Under the pieces are notes generated by a model. That model searched no databases and was not told where the DNA came from. It worked only from the letters and a program-made list of their open reading frames with translations. From positions 62,001 through 126,000 of the forward strand of contig NZ_JAFMPP010000006.1 in the NCBI RefSeq assembly GCF_017349315.1: a DNA stretch of 64,000 nt, written 5' to 3'. A program made the position numbers and the translations under genes. Each line of letters starts with the position of its first letter. Positions within the stretch are counted from its first letter, which is position 1. The DNA comes from Jiella flava. Its GTDB lineage: Bacteria > Pseudomonadota > Alphaproteobacteria > Rhizobiales > Rhizobiaceae. Positions 31,422 to 39,772 of the stretch are shown here, one piece after another.

Positions 31422-31455
31422 CGTCAACGATCAGCTTTTGTCTGTCGCCGGCCCT

Positions 31456-32685
31456 TCAAGCCCCCGATCCGGAACTGGAACCTGACTGAGCCGGCGACGG
31501 CGCTGCGGGCAACGGCGGCGTCTTCTGGAAGACCGTCATATATTTCGCCATATCCACCGCCTGGGCATTGGTCGCGTAGAGGATGTCGTCATCCTGCATC
31601 TGGATCTGCTGCATATACAGAAAGCTCGATGGATCCTTCAGATTGATATGGACGATGATCGGGCTGGTCGTGACCGTCGTCGCCATCGCCGGCGCGGACA
31701 GCTGTTCTTTATAGGAGCCCTTCACCGCCGTGGTCTGCACGGGCTGCAGCATCTTCTGGGTCCGGAACAGATAGACGTTGATCGGATCGGCCTTGTCGTC
31801 CAACAGACCGCCGACCCGGCCGATCGCCTTGGCGAGGGTAAGATGACCGGGCTCGAACTTGAACTCACCGGTGCTCTTGAACGAACCATAGGCGGTGAAA
31901 GACGCGCCGGTGCCGCCGGTCTGGTCGCCGACACTGACCCGGTCGCCCGGCATCAAGGTGACGTCTTCAACGCGGTTCGCCATGATCTTCGCCAGCGGTG
32001 CCGACGCGGTGTGGCCGCCGCGCTGAATGGTGACGTTGGTCGTTGCCGGGCTCGACTTTGCCCCGCCCGCAAGGGCGATCACGTCGAGCACCCGGCTGCC
32101 GCCGGACGACAGCGGAAACTGTCCCGGTGTGCCGACCGAACCGTCGACGGTGACGAGGTTGCCGGCATTCGCGACGATATTGACCGTCGCCTGCGGGTTC
32201 ACCGCACTGCCACGCAGGGCGTTGGCGATCTGCCGCTGAACCGCGGCGGAGGTCGAGCCGGCAACCCGCTGACGGCCGGCGAACGGCAAGGTCACATAGC
32301 CGCGCGAATCGACGGTAAACTTGCCGAGATCGAGAGACTTGCTGTCGGTCGAGGAGAACAGCCCCTTCTCCCCGGTGTCGAAAATCGTTACGTCGATGAC
32401 GTCGCCGGTGCTGATCCGTGTCGGATCGAAGCGACCGCGCGGCAGGGTGCGAAGGCTGCCCTGCGCGGCGACAATGCTCATGTCCTGGCTGCCGGCGGCC
32501 GTCACCGGCCAGAGATAGCGGCTGGCCTGGGACAGTTCGATTACCGGCACACGTTGGCCGTCGGGTGCGATGGTCTTGGTCGCGATCGCATCCGGTTTCG
32601 GTCCGGACGAGGGAAGATAGGATTTGGGAACGCCACAGCCGGCAAGAAGAAGCAGTGCGGCAAGACAGGAAGCCGTTCGAGACAC
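31456..32685 (-). CDS. Wza-like polysaccharide export outer-membrane lipoprotein
   Basis: 409 residues. A lipoprotein signal with lipobox LLLAGC (Cys about residue 17) is followed by a Poly_export domain (about 90-185; ISTGDVIDVTIFDTGEKG and GYVTLPFAGRQRVAG) and SLBB-type repeats (TVDGSVGTPGQFPL and YGSFKSTGEFKF). Such proteins form octameric channels for capsule or exopolysaccharide. The C-terminal tail is rich in Ser/Gly/Pro. No Wzc-like kinase, flippase or glycosyltransferase is nearby, so its partner genes are elsewhere. Confidence 0.88.
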   Translation of the reverse strand: MSRTASCLAALLLLAGCGVPKSYLPSSGPKPDAIATKTIAPDGQRVPVIELSQASRYLWPVTAAGSQDMSIVAAQGSLRTLPRGRFDPTRISTGDVIDVTIFDTGEKGLFSSTDSKSLDLGKFTVDSRGYVTLPFAGRQRVAGSTSAAVQRQIANALRGSAVNPQATVNIVANAGNLVTVDGSVGTPGQFPLSSGGSRVLDVIALAGGAKSSPATTNVTIQRGGHTASAPLAKIMANRVEDVTLMPGDRVSVGDQTGGTGASFTAYGSFKSTGEFKFEPGHLTLAKAIGRVGGLLDDKADPINVYLFRTQKMLQPVQTTAVKGSYKEQLSAPAMATTVTTSPIIVHINLKDPSSFLYMQQIQMQDDDILYATNAQAVDMAKYMTVFQKTPPLPAAPSPAQSGSSSGSGA

Positions 32686-33199
32686 GTTTCAGCCCTTCGA
32701 CCGATTGGATCTGATTGAGGCATAATCGTGACTTCGTTACCGGACAATGTTCCGGATCAACGCAATTTCTCATAAGTCATGATTGTCTGTTATGTGTATC
32801 AAATTTACACGACTTGAAAGCAAGACGACCGACGCTAGACGCGGCTTTGCTAGCCGTTGCGGCGCGGCTTTGCAGCAAATTCGTCTTCGAACCGCAAATG
32901 CCGCCGTGATGATTCGCGGCGGCGAACCGGTCGCGAGGAATCGCGCATCGCGCGGCCGCCAGGCCAAAATCCCGCCGTTCGGCGAACCGCGAAATGCGCT
33001 GCGGAGATCGGCCGCAATGGGTTGCATCGACCAGCCGCGCAAGGCGATTTTCTTCCGGAGAAGGTGCCGCGGTATCCCGCGCATTCCTGTCGCAATGCCT
33101 GCCGACTTCATATACAGAAACGACGATTAGGCAGGCTCGAGCCGTCACCACTGCCCCTCAATACGAGGGCTCGGCCAGCCTCCCATAGGTGAGAAGATA
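32686..33199. other. Intergenic region between export lipoprotein and secreted unknown
   Basis: 514 bases between divergently transcribed genes. Several overlapping short frames exist in all directions, none with a ribosome site plus recognisable protein, so I call none. The stretch 32700-32815 is AT-richer than its surroundings and probably holds promoters; it contains the inverted repeat listed separately. Confidence 0.45.
32794..32810. promoter_or_regulatory. Inverted repeat upstream of the export lipoprotein
   Basis: GTGTA and TACAC separated by seven AT-rich bases, within the AT-rich upstream region about 110 bases before the lipoprotein start. The form suits a dimeric regulator. No regulator family can be assigned. 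Confidence 0.3.
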
Positions 33200-33820
33200 A
33201 TGTCTGCAGGTTATCCATCCATCGCCGGTACGCTCGCGATTTGCTTCGCCCTGACTAATCCGTCCTTTGCCCAAGACAGCGGCGTCCCGAGCAAGGCGCC
33301 GGAGCAGCCGGCGCCATCGACCCCCGCCCCGGCTCTCGCGGCACCGGCCAAACCGCCAGTTCCGCCCAAGTCGAGCCCGCCGAGAACCAGCACATCGAGC
33401 ACCAAGGCGCCGACGTCAGCGGCTACCCGCAGCGATTTTTCAACGGCGGTCGAAAAGCTCTCGCCGATCGTGCAGGACGTGCAGATCGTCGGCCCCTGGA
33501 CCGACGGCGACCTCGAAGGCGTCTGGCGGACGGTGATGGTCCAGCCAAGCGGCAACGATGCGAAGATGCATTTCTTCGTCCAGCAGCTTCAGACCGATGA
33601 CGACAACGGCGTCTCCATCCGCTCCACCACGGAGATCCCGGAGATCGCGCAGTTGAAGGGCCAGATCGTCGGCTACCGCGCCGACGAGCCGAACGAAGAG
33701 GAGCCGAACACCCTGGGTCTGTTCTTCGAAGTTGTTCCGGCCGATGGCGAGGTCAGCGAAACTTACGAGCTGCACTTCACGCCGGGCCAGCCATACAGTT
33801 TCGCCCCGGCGTCGAACTGA
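33200..33820 (+). CDS. Secreted protein of unknown function
   Basis: 206 residues. A signal peptide (about 1-24, ending SFAQ) is followed by a proline/alanine/serine-rich linker (about 25-75) and a compact C-terminal domain (about 80-206) beginning with VQDVQIVGPWTDGDLEGVWR and ending YELHFTPGQPYSF. GGTGAGAAG precedes the ATG. The domain appears beta-rich and is probably periplasmic, tethered by the linker. I do not recognise a named family. Confidence 0.7.
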   Translation: MSAGYPSIAGTLAICFALTNPSFAQDSGVPSKAPEQPAPSTPAPALAAPAKPPVPPKSSPPRTSTSSTKAPTSAATRSDFSTAVEKLSPIVQDVQIVGPWTDGDLEGVWRTVMVQPSGNDAKMHFFVQQLQTDDDNGVSIRSTTEIPEIAQLKGQIVGYRADEPNEEEPNTLGLFFEVVPADGEVSETYELHFTPGQPYSFAPASN

Positions 33821-33877
33821 GCGTGCAACACCGCCCGTCGATGGCGGCGGTCAAAACATTTGAACGGACATGATTTC

Positions 33878-33907
33878 GGCCCGAAAACCGGCAGCGGTTT
33901 TCGGGCC
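33878..33907. terminator. Strong bidirectional terminator hairpin
   Basis: A perfect 12-base-pair stem GGCCCGAAAACC / GGTTTTCGGGCC with a six-base loop, located between the convergent secreted protein and hydrolase genes. A/T runs are built into the stem, so it can serve both strands. A related hairpin lies at 36442-36465. Confidence 0.7.
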
Positions 33908-33972
33908 TTACTGGTGCTTGGGACCGATCGCGGCATCCAGACGATCCAAGCGATGCGGCAACCCGAACGGGC

Positions 33973-34677
33973 TCACGATGCGCCTTCGACCGTTGCGATC
34001 AGGGTTTGAAGCGCGTCTGCCGTCGCCTCGGGCGCCTCCATCGGCACCATATGACCGACGTCCGGCAGGGCGATCAGCCGCGCGCCGCAAATTGCCGCCG
34101 CCATCTCCTGTGACCGTTCAGTCGCGATCACTTGGTCGGAGGTTCCGGTAACGATAACCGTCGGCACGTCGATCGACGGCAACAGCGGCCGCTGGTCCCG
34201 GCGCGTTATGATCGCCGCCTGCTGGCGGGCAAAGACGGCCGGACCGACGGCCAGCGCCATATCGAGATTGCGCGCATCGCGGTCTTCAGTCCGCGTGGCG
34301 GCCCCAAAGAGCCGGTCGCTCATCAGCTTGGTGACGGCCGCGATCCCGCGCTCGCCGGCCATCGCAACCAATCGCCGGCGTAGCGCCGTCTGCTCCTCAC
34401 TGTCCGGCCACGGCGACGTCGACAACAGCGCCAGCCCCGCCACCCGCTGCGGTGCGAGCCGCACCACCTCCAACGCCACATAGCCGCCCATCGAGTGTCC
34501 GCACAGAACGAACTGTCCGGGCGCCGCCTCCAACACGCGCCGGGCCATGGCTGCGATCGTATCATCCTTCAACGTATCCGCAACGAACGGCGCCACCCCC
34601 AACACGTCGATCAGCTCGCGATAGACATCATGCGTGGACAACAACCCAGGAATGACAACCAACTGCGTCTTTTTCAC
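33973..34677 (-). CDS. Alpha/beta hydrolase
   Basis: About 234 residues with the alpha/beta hydrolase fold. QLVVIPGLLSTHDVY gives the first strand and oxyanion region, CGHSMGGYVALEV the nucleophile elbow (Ser), TGTSDQVI the acid and LPDVGHMVPMEAPE the catalytic His. The substrate is unknown. GTG 34677 is chosen because GAGGG lies upstream and the fold begins at once; an ATG at 34779 would add 34 residues that look non-conserved. Divergent from the DEAD-box gene. Confidence 0.85.
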   Translation of the reverse strand: MKKTQLVVIPGLLSTHDVYRELIDVLGVAPFVADTLKDDTIAAMARRVLEAAPGQFVLCGHSMGGYVALEVVRLAPQRVAGLALLSTSPWPDSEEQTALRRRLVAMAGERGIAAVTKLMSDRLFGAATRTEDRDARNLDMALAVGPAVFARQQAAIITRRDQRPLLPSIDVPTVIVTGTSDQVIATERSQEMAAAICGARLIALPDVGHMVPMEAPEATADALQTLIATVEGAS

Positions 34678-34812
34678 CAGTCTGCCCTCAAAATCGGCCC
34701 ACGACGCCCCATATGGGTGCTGACGGTTGACATAGGACGGCACTCGCCCTATCGCCCGACTGGGCTTCAAAGGCGCCATTGCGCCTCTCTCGATTTAAAG
34801 AGTACTGCCAGC

Positions 34813-36348
34813 TTGACACTCTTCTCCGATCTCGGTCTCAGCGCCAAGGTACAGGCTGCTGTCGAAGCGGCCGGTTATAAGGAACCGACGCCGATCCAGG
34901 CGGAAGCCATCCCCCATGCTCTGGAGCGGCGGGACGTGCTCGGCATCGCTCAGACGGGAACCGGCAAGACGGCGTCGTTTGTCCTGCCGATGTTGACGAT
35001 CCTCGAAAAAGGTCGCGCGCGGGCCCGCATGCCGCGCACGCTGATCATCGAGCCCACCCGCGAACTCGCGGCGCAGGTCGAAGAATCCTTCACCCGCTAC
35101 GGCAAGGACCAGAAGCTCAACGTCGCGCTGCTGATCGGCGGCATGTCCTTCGATGAGCAGGATCGCAAGATCGACCGCGGCGCCGATGTTTTGATCGCAA
35201 CGCCCGGCCGCCTGCTCGATCATTTCGAGCGCGGCAAGCTGCTGCTGACCGGCGTCGAGATCCTGGTCATCGACGAAGCCGACCGAATGCTCGACATGGG
35301 CTTCATTCCGGACATCGAAAAGATCTGCAAGTTGTTGCCCTTCACCCGGCAAACGCTGTTCTTCTCGGCAACGATGCCGCCGGAAATCACCCGCCTCACC
35401 GAGCAGTTCCTGCAGAATCCGGTGCGCGTCGAGGTCGCCAAACAGGCCTCCGCCGCTTTGACGGTCACCCAGCGTCTCGTCGCTGCGGGCCGCAAGGAGT
35501 GGGATAAGCGGGACGTTCTGCGCACCATTGTTCGCGAGCAGGACGATCTGACCAACGCCATTATCTTCTGCAATCGCAAGCGCGACGTCTCCACCCTGTT
35601 CCGCTCGCTCGAAAAGCACGGCTTTTCCGCCGGCGCGCTGCATGGCGACATGGACCAGCGCGCCCGCATGATGATGCTGCACAATTTCCGCGAGGACAAA
35701 ATCCAACTCCTCGTCGCGTCGGACGTCGCCGCCCGTGGTCTCGACATTCCGAAGGTGAGCCACGTCTTCAACTTCGACGTCCCGATCCATGCCGAAGATT
35801 ATGTGCACCGCATCGGCCGGACGGGACGCGCGGGACGCTCCGGCAAGGCCTTCACGCTGGTCACCAAGGCCGACAAGAAATATCTCGACGCGATCGAGAA
35901 GATGATCGGCACGTCGATCGAGTGGCACGGCACGACGATCGCGGATCTTGTCGAAGAGCCGGACGAGGACGATCGCTCCCGTCGGCGCGGAGGCCGCAAG
36001 CCTGCCGGCGAGAAGACCGAGCGGCGTGGCCGCCGCTCTAGGAGCGAGGCCAAGGTCGAGGCGGCCGACGCCGACGAGACAAATGCCAACGTGTTGGACC
36101 GCGCCGAAGCCGGAGAACTGGATATGCCCGTGGAAGCGATCGCCGAGCGGCCGACCGCCAAGGACAACACCGCATCGCGGGCGACGTCCGCAAGCTACGA
36201 CCGAGGCACGACGTCGAGCCGCGCGCGGCCGAAGCGCAACGTCGATGCGCCGAAGAACAGCGGGCGCCAGCGCGGCGAAGAGACCAATCAACTCGTCGGT
36301 TTCGGTGACGACATCCCCGCCTTCATGCTGATCGAAACCGGCGCCTGA
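34813..36348 (+). CDS. DEAD-box ATP-dependent RNA helicase
   Basis: 511 residues. Q motif (YKEPTPIQAEAIP), motif I AQTGTGKTA, PTRELA, motif II DEAD in VIDEADRMLDMGF, motif III SAT, and motif VI HRIGRTGRAG are all present in order. A basic, low-complexity C-terminal tail (about 390-500; RRRGGRKPAGEK) probably binds RNA. RhlE-like. No ATG fits; TTG 34813 gives MTLFSDLGLS, the usual family start, with AAAGAG upstream. The frame stays open upstream to 34495 but overlaps the divergent hydrolase. Confidence 0.9.
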   Translation: MTLFSDLGLSAKVQAAVEAAGYKEPTPIQAEAIPHALERRDVLGIAQTGTGKTASFVLPMLTILEKGRARARMPRTLIIEPTRELAAQVEESFTRYGKDQKLNVALLIGGMSFDEQDRKIDRGADVLIATPGRLLDHFERGKLLLTGVEILVIDEADRMLDMGFIPDIEKICKLLPFTRQTLFFSATMPPEITRLTEQFLQNPVRVEVAKQASAALTVTQRLVAAGRKEWDKRDVLRTIVREQDDLTNAIIFCNRKRDVSTLFRSLEKHGFSAGALHGDMDQRARMMMLHNFREDKIQLLVASDVAARGLDIPKVSHVFNFDVPIHAEDYVHRIGRTGRAGRSGKAFTLVTKADKKYLDAIEKMIGTSIEWHGTTIADLVEEPDEDDRSRRRGGRKPAGEKTERRGRRSRSEAKVEAADADETNANVLDRAEAGELDMPVEAIAERPTAKDNTASRATSASYDRGTTSSRARPKRNVDAPKNSGRQRGEETNQLVGFGDDIPAFMLIETGA

Positions 36349-36441
36349 GTGCGATTTTTCGCTTCCGCCCCCGCACTCGACCCACGCACTCGGCCCCACA
36401 CCCTGCCTGACACTCTGATTGAGTCGACGAATCCCGCTCTG

Positions 36442-36465
36442 CCGAAAATCAATGCCGATTTTCGG
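36442..36465. terminator. Hairpin between convergent DEAD-box and hflX genes
   Basis: Perfect nine-base-pair stem CCGAAAATC / GATTTTCGG with loop AATGCC, in the 165-base gap between the two stops. Very similar to the hairpin at 33878-33907, including the TTTTCGGGCC right arm. Likely bidirectional terminator. Confidence 0.55.
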
Positions 36466-36513
36466 GCCGATTCTGGAGCGTCCGGCGTGGCCGATCGGCA
36501 GCGCTCGGGCCCG

Positions 36514-37905
36514 TTAGCCGTCGATCGATAGACCGTCCGTGCTATCGCTCAGCCGGCGTAGTTCTTGCCGGGCCTGGGTGGTGATCTCGAGCTTCAAACG
36601 CACGACACCATCCTCGCCGTCCTCCCGCTCAACGACGCTGCCATTGTCGTAGATCCAGGGCATCACCCCCATACCCTCCGGCGTCACCGCCACCGAGACA
36701 CGGGTGAGATGCCCGGCGATCCGCCGTTCGACATCGGCGAGAAGCGCGTCCGTCCCCTCCCCGGTGACCGCCGAGACGATCTGCGCCGCCCGCCGATCGG
36801 CAAGGGAATCGCGCGCCGCGGCAAGGCGATAGCGCGCATCCTCTTCTAGCCGGTCGATCTTGTTCCAGATCTCGACCACATGGTCGGTATCTTCGGTGTC
36901 GACATTCAGATCGCGCAGGATCTGACGCACATCCTCGGCCTGGGCAAGCGTATCGGGATCGGAGACGTCGCGCACATGCAAGACGAGATCGGCCTCGACA
37001 ACCTCTTCGAGGGTCGCCCGAAACGCGGCGACGAGATGGGTCGGGAGGTCGGAGACGAACCCGACCGTATCCGAGAACAGGACCTCGGTTCCATGCGGCA
37101 GAACCGTCCTGCGCAGTGTCGGATCGAGGGTCGCGAACAACAGATCGCGGGCGAAGACGTCGGAATTTGTAAGCCGATTAAACAATGTCGATTTGCCGGC
37201 ATTGGTATAGCCAACCAGCGCAACGATCGGATGCGGCCGCTTGCGCCGCTTGGCGCGATGCAGCTGGCGGGTGCGGCGCACCTGCTCCAGCTCACGCTCC
37301 AGCCGCTTGATCTTCTCCTGCAGTTGGCGACGGTCGGCCTCGATCTGGGTTTCGCCGGGGCCGCCCATGAAGCCGGCACCGCCGCGCTGGCGTTCGAGGT
37401 GGGTCCAGGATCGGACGAGCCGGCCGCGCTGATAGTTGAGATGCGCGAGCTCGACCTGCAGCCGGCCCTCCTTGGTGCGCGCCCGCCGGCCGAAGATCTC
37501 CAGGATCAGACCGGTCCGATCGAGAACCTTGGTGTCCAGTTCCTTCTCGAGATTGCGCTGCTGAACCGGGGTCAGCGGATGGTCGACGACGATCAGGCCG
37601 ATCGCCTCGGCAGCAATGATGCCCTTCAGCTCGTCGACCTTGCCACTGCCGATCAAAGTTGCCGGTTGCGGCTTCTGGCCGGAGACGATCCCGCTCGCGA
37701 CGATCTCCAGTTCGATCGCAGCGGCAAGGCCAACAGCTTCGTTGAGCCGCGCCTCGTCGCTGCGCCTGACGGCTTCGAGGCTCGACGCCGTTCGGCTGTC
37801 GGCATCCGGTCGCTGCTTGAACACCGGAACATAGACCGCCGCCCGGGTGGGCTCACGGGAATGATCGACCGGTCCGCGCGGCTTTTTATCCTGAAATTCC
37901 GCCAA
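36514..37905 (-). CDS. hflX: GTPase HflX
   Basis: 463 residues. An N-terminal HflX domain (about 30-195; GSGKVDELKGIIAAE and DHPLTPVQQRNLE) and a coiled coil precede a GTPase domain with G1 GYTNAGKSTLFN, G3 DTVGFVSDLP and G4 NKID. HflX splits stalled or heat-damaged ribosomes. It starts at TTG 37905 directly after the hfq stop codon (TGA-TTG), a classic hfq-hflX pair. Confidence 0.94.
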   Translation of the reverse strand: MAEFQDKKPRGPVDHSREPTRAAVYVPVFKQRPDADSRTASSLEAVRRSDEARLNEAVGLAAAIELEIVASGIVSGQKPQPATLIGSGKVDELKGIIAAEAIGLIVVDHPLTPVQQRNLEKELDTKVLDRTGLILEIFGRRARTKEGRLQVELAHLNYQRGRLVRSWTHLERQRGGAGFMGGPGETQIEADRRQLQEKIKRLERELEQVRRTRQLHRAKRRKRPHPIVALVGYTNAGKSTLFNRLTNSDVFARDLLFATLDPTLRRTVLPHGTEVLFSDTVGFVSDLPTHLVAAFRATLEEVVEADLVLHVRDVSDPDTLAQAEDVRQILRDLNVDTEDTDHVVEIWNKIDRLEEDARYRLAAARDSLADRRAAQIVSAVTGEGTDALLADVERRIAGHLTRVSVAVTPEGMGVMPWIYDNGSVVEREDGEDGVVRLKLEITTQARQELRRLSDSTDGLSIDG

Positions 37906-38154
37906 TCAGGCCTTCCCGCCGTCTTCGCCGCCCTCGTACATCTGCACGGGCTGCGAGGGCATGATCGTCGAGATCGCATGCTTATAGACGAGCTGCGAGT
38001 GCCCATCGCGCCGTAACAGCACGCAAAAATTGTCAAACGACGTGACAACACCTGTCAGCTTGACGCCATTGACGAGAAAGATCGTGAGAGAGATTTTCTG
38101 CTTGCGGACCGTGTTGAGAAACAGATCCTGCAGCGGCTGAGTGCGCTCTGGCAT
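37906..38154 (-). CDS. hfq: RNA chaperone Hfq
   Basis: 82 residues. Sm1 motif [20 protein letters not shown] as [11 protein letters not shown] and [11 protein letters not shown]-type strand, and Sm2 motif VYKHAISTI (family Y-K-H). The hexameric ring pairs small RNAs with mRNAs. The acidic tail EGGEDGGKA is short, as in rhizobial Hfq. Transcribed with hflX; a roughly 180-base gap upstream to trkA probably holds its promoter. Confidence 0.97.
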   Translation of the reverse strand: MPERTQPLQDLFLNTVRKQKISLTIFLVNGVKLTGVVTSFDNFCVLLRRDGHSQLVYKHAISTIMPSQPVQMYEGGEDGGKA

Positions 38155-38337
38155 GCAGAGAAGTCCTTTATTCTATTTGTGCTGCAGCCCAATGGAAATA
38201 CGGCGCGGTCGAATGCCCGAACCCCGACGCTCTTGATAGCGCAGGCGTCGAGCGCTTCGAAGCCCCATGTGACGAGAATCACGAGGCAACTTCCGTGCCG
38301 TGCACGAAAAAATGCATAAAAGACGCGATCGCCGCCG

Positions 38338-39714
38338 TCAGAAGAACTCCAGGCTGACCCGAAACATCTGCTCGACGTGACGCACGGCCGCTGCCGCAGC
38401 GAAGATCACCACCCGGTCCTTCGCCTTGATCTTGGTCTGTCCGGTCGGCTTCACATAGGCGCCGCTTCTGAAAATGGCGCCGATCCGCAGATTGTCCGGC
38501 AGATCGAGATCGCGCAGCGGCGCCCCGACCAGCGGCGAGGTTTCCAGAGCCTCGGCCTCGATGATCTCCGCAACGCCATTCTGGATCGAGTGGACCGCCC
38601 GAATCCGCCCGCGTCTGACATGCTGCAGGACGCGGGAGATCGTCACCGTGCGTGGATTGATGAAGGCGTCGATGCCGAGCATCCGGGTAAACCCCTGATA
38701 GTCGGCATTGTTCAACAGCGCCAGATTGCCCTTGCAGCCGAGCCGCTTGGCCATGACGCTGGACAGGATATTGACCTTGTCGTCGTTGGTCAGCGCCACC
38801 AGAAGATCGCTGGAGCCGATGTCGGCTTCCTTCAAAATGCCCTGGTCGAGGCCGCTGCCATGCAACACGATGGTGCGCTTCAGCCCGTCAGCGATCGCCA
38901 CCGCGCGGTCGTGATTGTGTTCCACGACCCGGATCTTGGCGCCGAACTTGCGCCGCTCGATCTGGTGGGCAACGTAGTAGCCGATATTACCGCCGCCGAC
39001 GATGACGATTCGGCCGGCTTCCGGCTCCTCATGGCCGAACAGGCCCAGGGCGCGACGCACATGCCCGCGCTCGGCGACGACATAAGCGACGTCTCCGGGC
39101 ACCATGTGATCGCCCGAGCCCGGGATGAACAGGCCGTCGCCGCGCCAGATGCCGACGACCGTGGCATTGAGATCGGGAAACAGATCGGTGAGCTGATCGA
39201 GCGGCGTGTTGATGACCGGACAGTCTTCACTGCATTCGATCGCGACCATTGCGATGTGATCGTCGGCAAAGCGCACCGCATCCATCGCACCCGGCAGCGC
39301 GATCCGCCGTAGCACCATCTCGCCGACCTCGGTCTCCGGCGAAATGATCACGTCGATCGGCATGTTCTCGGTCGAAAACAGATCTTGCCAATGGGGCTGC
39401 AGATAACTCTGCGAGCGAATTCTTGCAATTTTCGTGGGCACATTGAACAGCGAATGGGCGACCTGGCAGGCGACCATGTTGACCTCGTCGTGCAACGTCA
39501 CGGCGATGATCATGTCGGCCTGCTCGGCGCCCGCCTCGGCCAACACGTCCGGCTGCGCGCCATGCCCGACGAAGCCGCGGGCGTCGAGATTGTCGCGAAT
39601 GGCCTGAACCAACGTGCGAGACGTATCGATCACCGAGACGTCGTTGCGCTCCGACGCCAGCCGTTCGGCAATGCCGTAGCCGACCTGCCCCGCACCGCAA
39701 ATGACAACCTTCAT
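38338..39714 (-). CDS. trkA: Trk potassium system NAD-binding protein TrkA
   Basis: 458 residues with two RCK modules: VVICGAGQVGYGIAERL at the start and IVIVGGGNIGYYVAHQ in the middle are the two Rossmann GxGxxG motifs, each followed by a TrkA_C domain. TrkA is the cytosolic regulator of the TrkH/TrkG K+ channel. It lies 58 bases after ntrX, the standard order in Rhizobiales. No trkH is in the window. Confidence 0.95.
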   Translation of the reverse strand: MKVVICGAGQVGYGIAERLASERNDVSVIDTSRTLVQAIRDNLDARGFVGHGAQPDVLAEAGAEQADMIIAVTLHDEVNMVACQVAHSLFNVPTKIARIRSQSYLQPHWQDLFSTENMPIDVIISPETEVGEMVLRRIALPGAMDAVRFADDHIAMVAIECSEDCPVINTPLDQLTDLFPDLNATVVGIWRGDGLFIPGSGDHMVPGDVAYVVAERGHVRRALGLFGHEEPEAGRIVIVGGGNIGYYVAHQIERRKFGAKIRVVEHNHDRAVAIADGLKRTIVLHGSGLDQGILKEADIGSSDLLVALTNDDKVNILSSVMAKRLGCKGNLALLNNADYQGFTRMLGIDAFINPRTVTISRVLQHVRRGRIRAVHSIQNGVAEIIEAEALETSPLVGAPLRDLDLPDNLRIGAIFRSGAYVKPTGQTKIKAKDRVVIFAAAAAVRHVEQMFRVSLEFF

Positions 39715-39772
39715 GCCGGCCGCCCCTCAATGATCGAATATCGCGGCGACGCCGTCTTTGCTCTCACCAAGA

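Noticed and set aside
32783-33192. Several overlapping short genes upstream of the secreted unknown
   Set aside because: None has a ribosome site together with a plausible protein; the frames overlap on both strands and look random.
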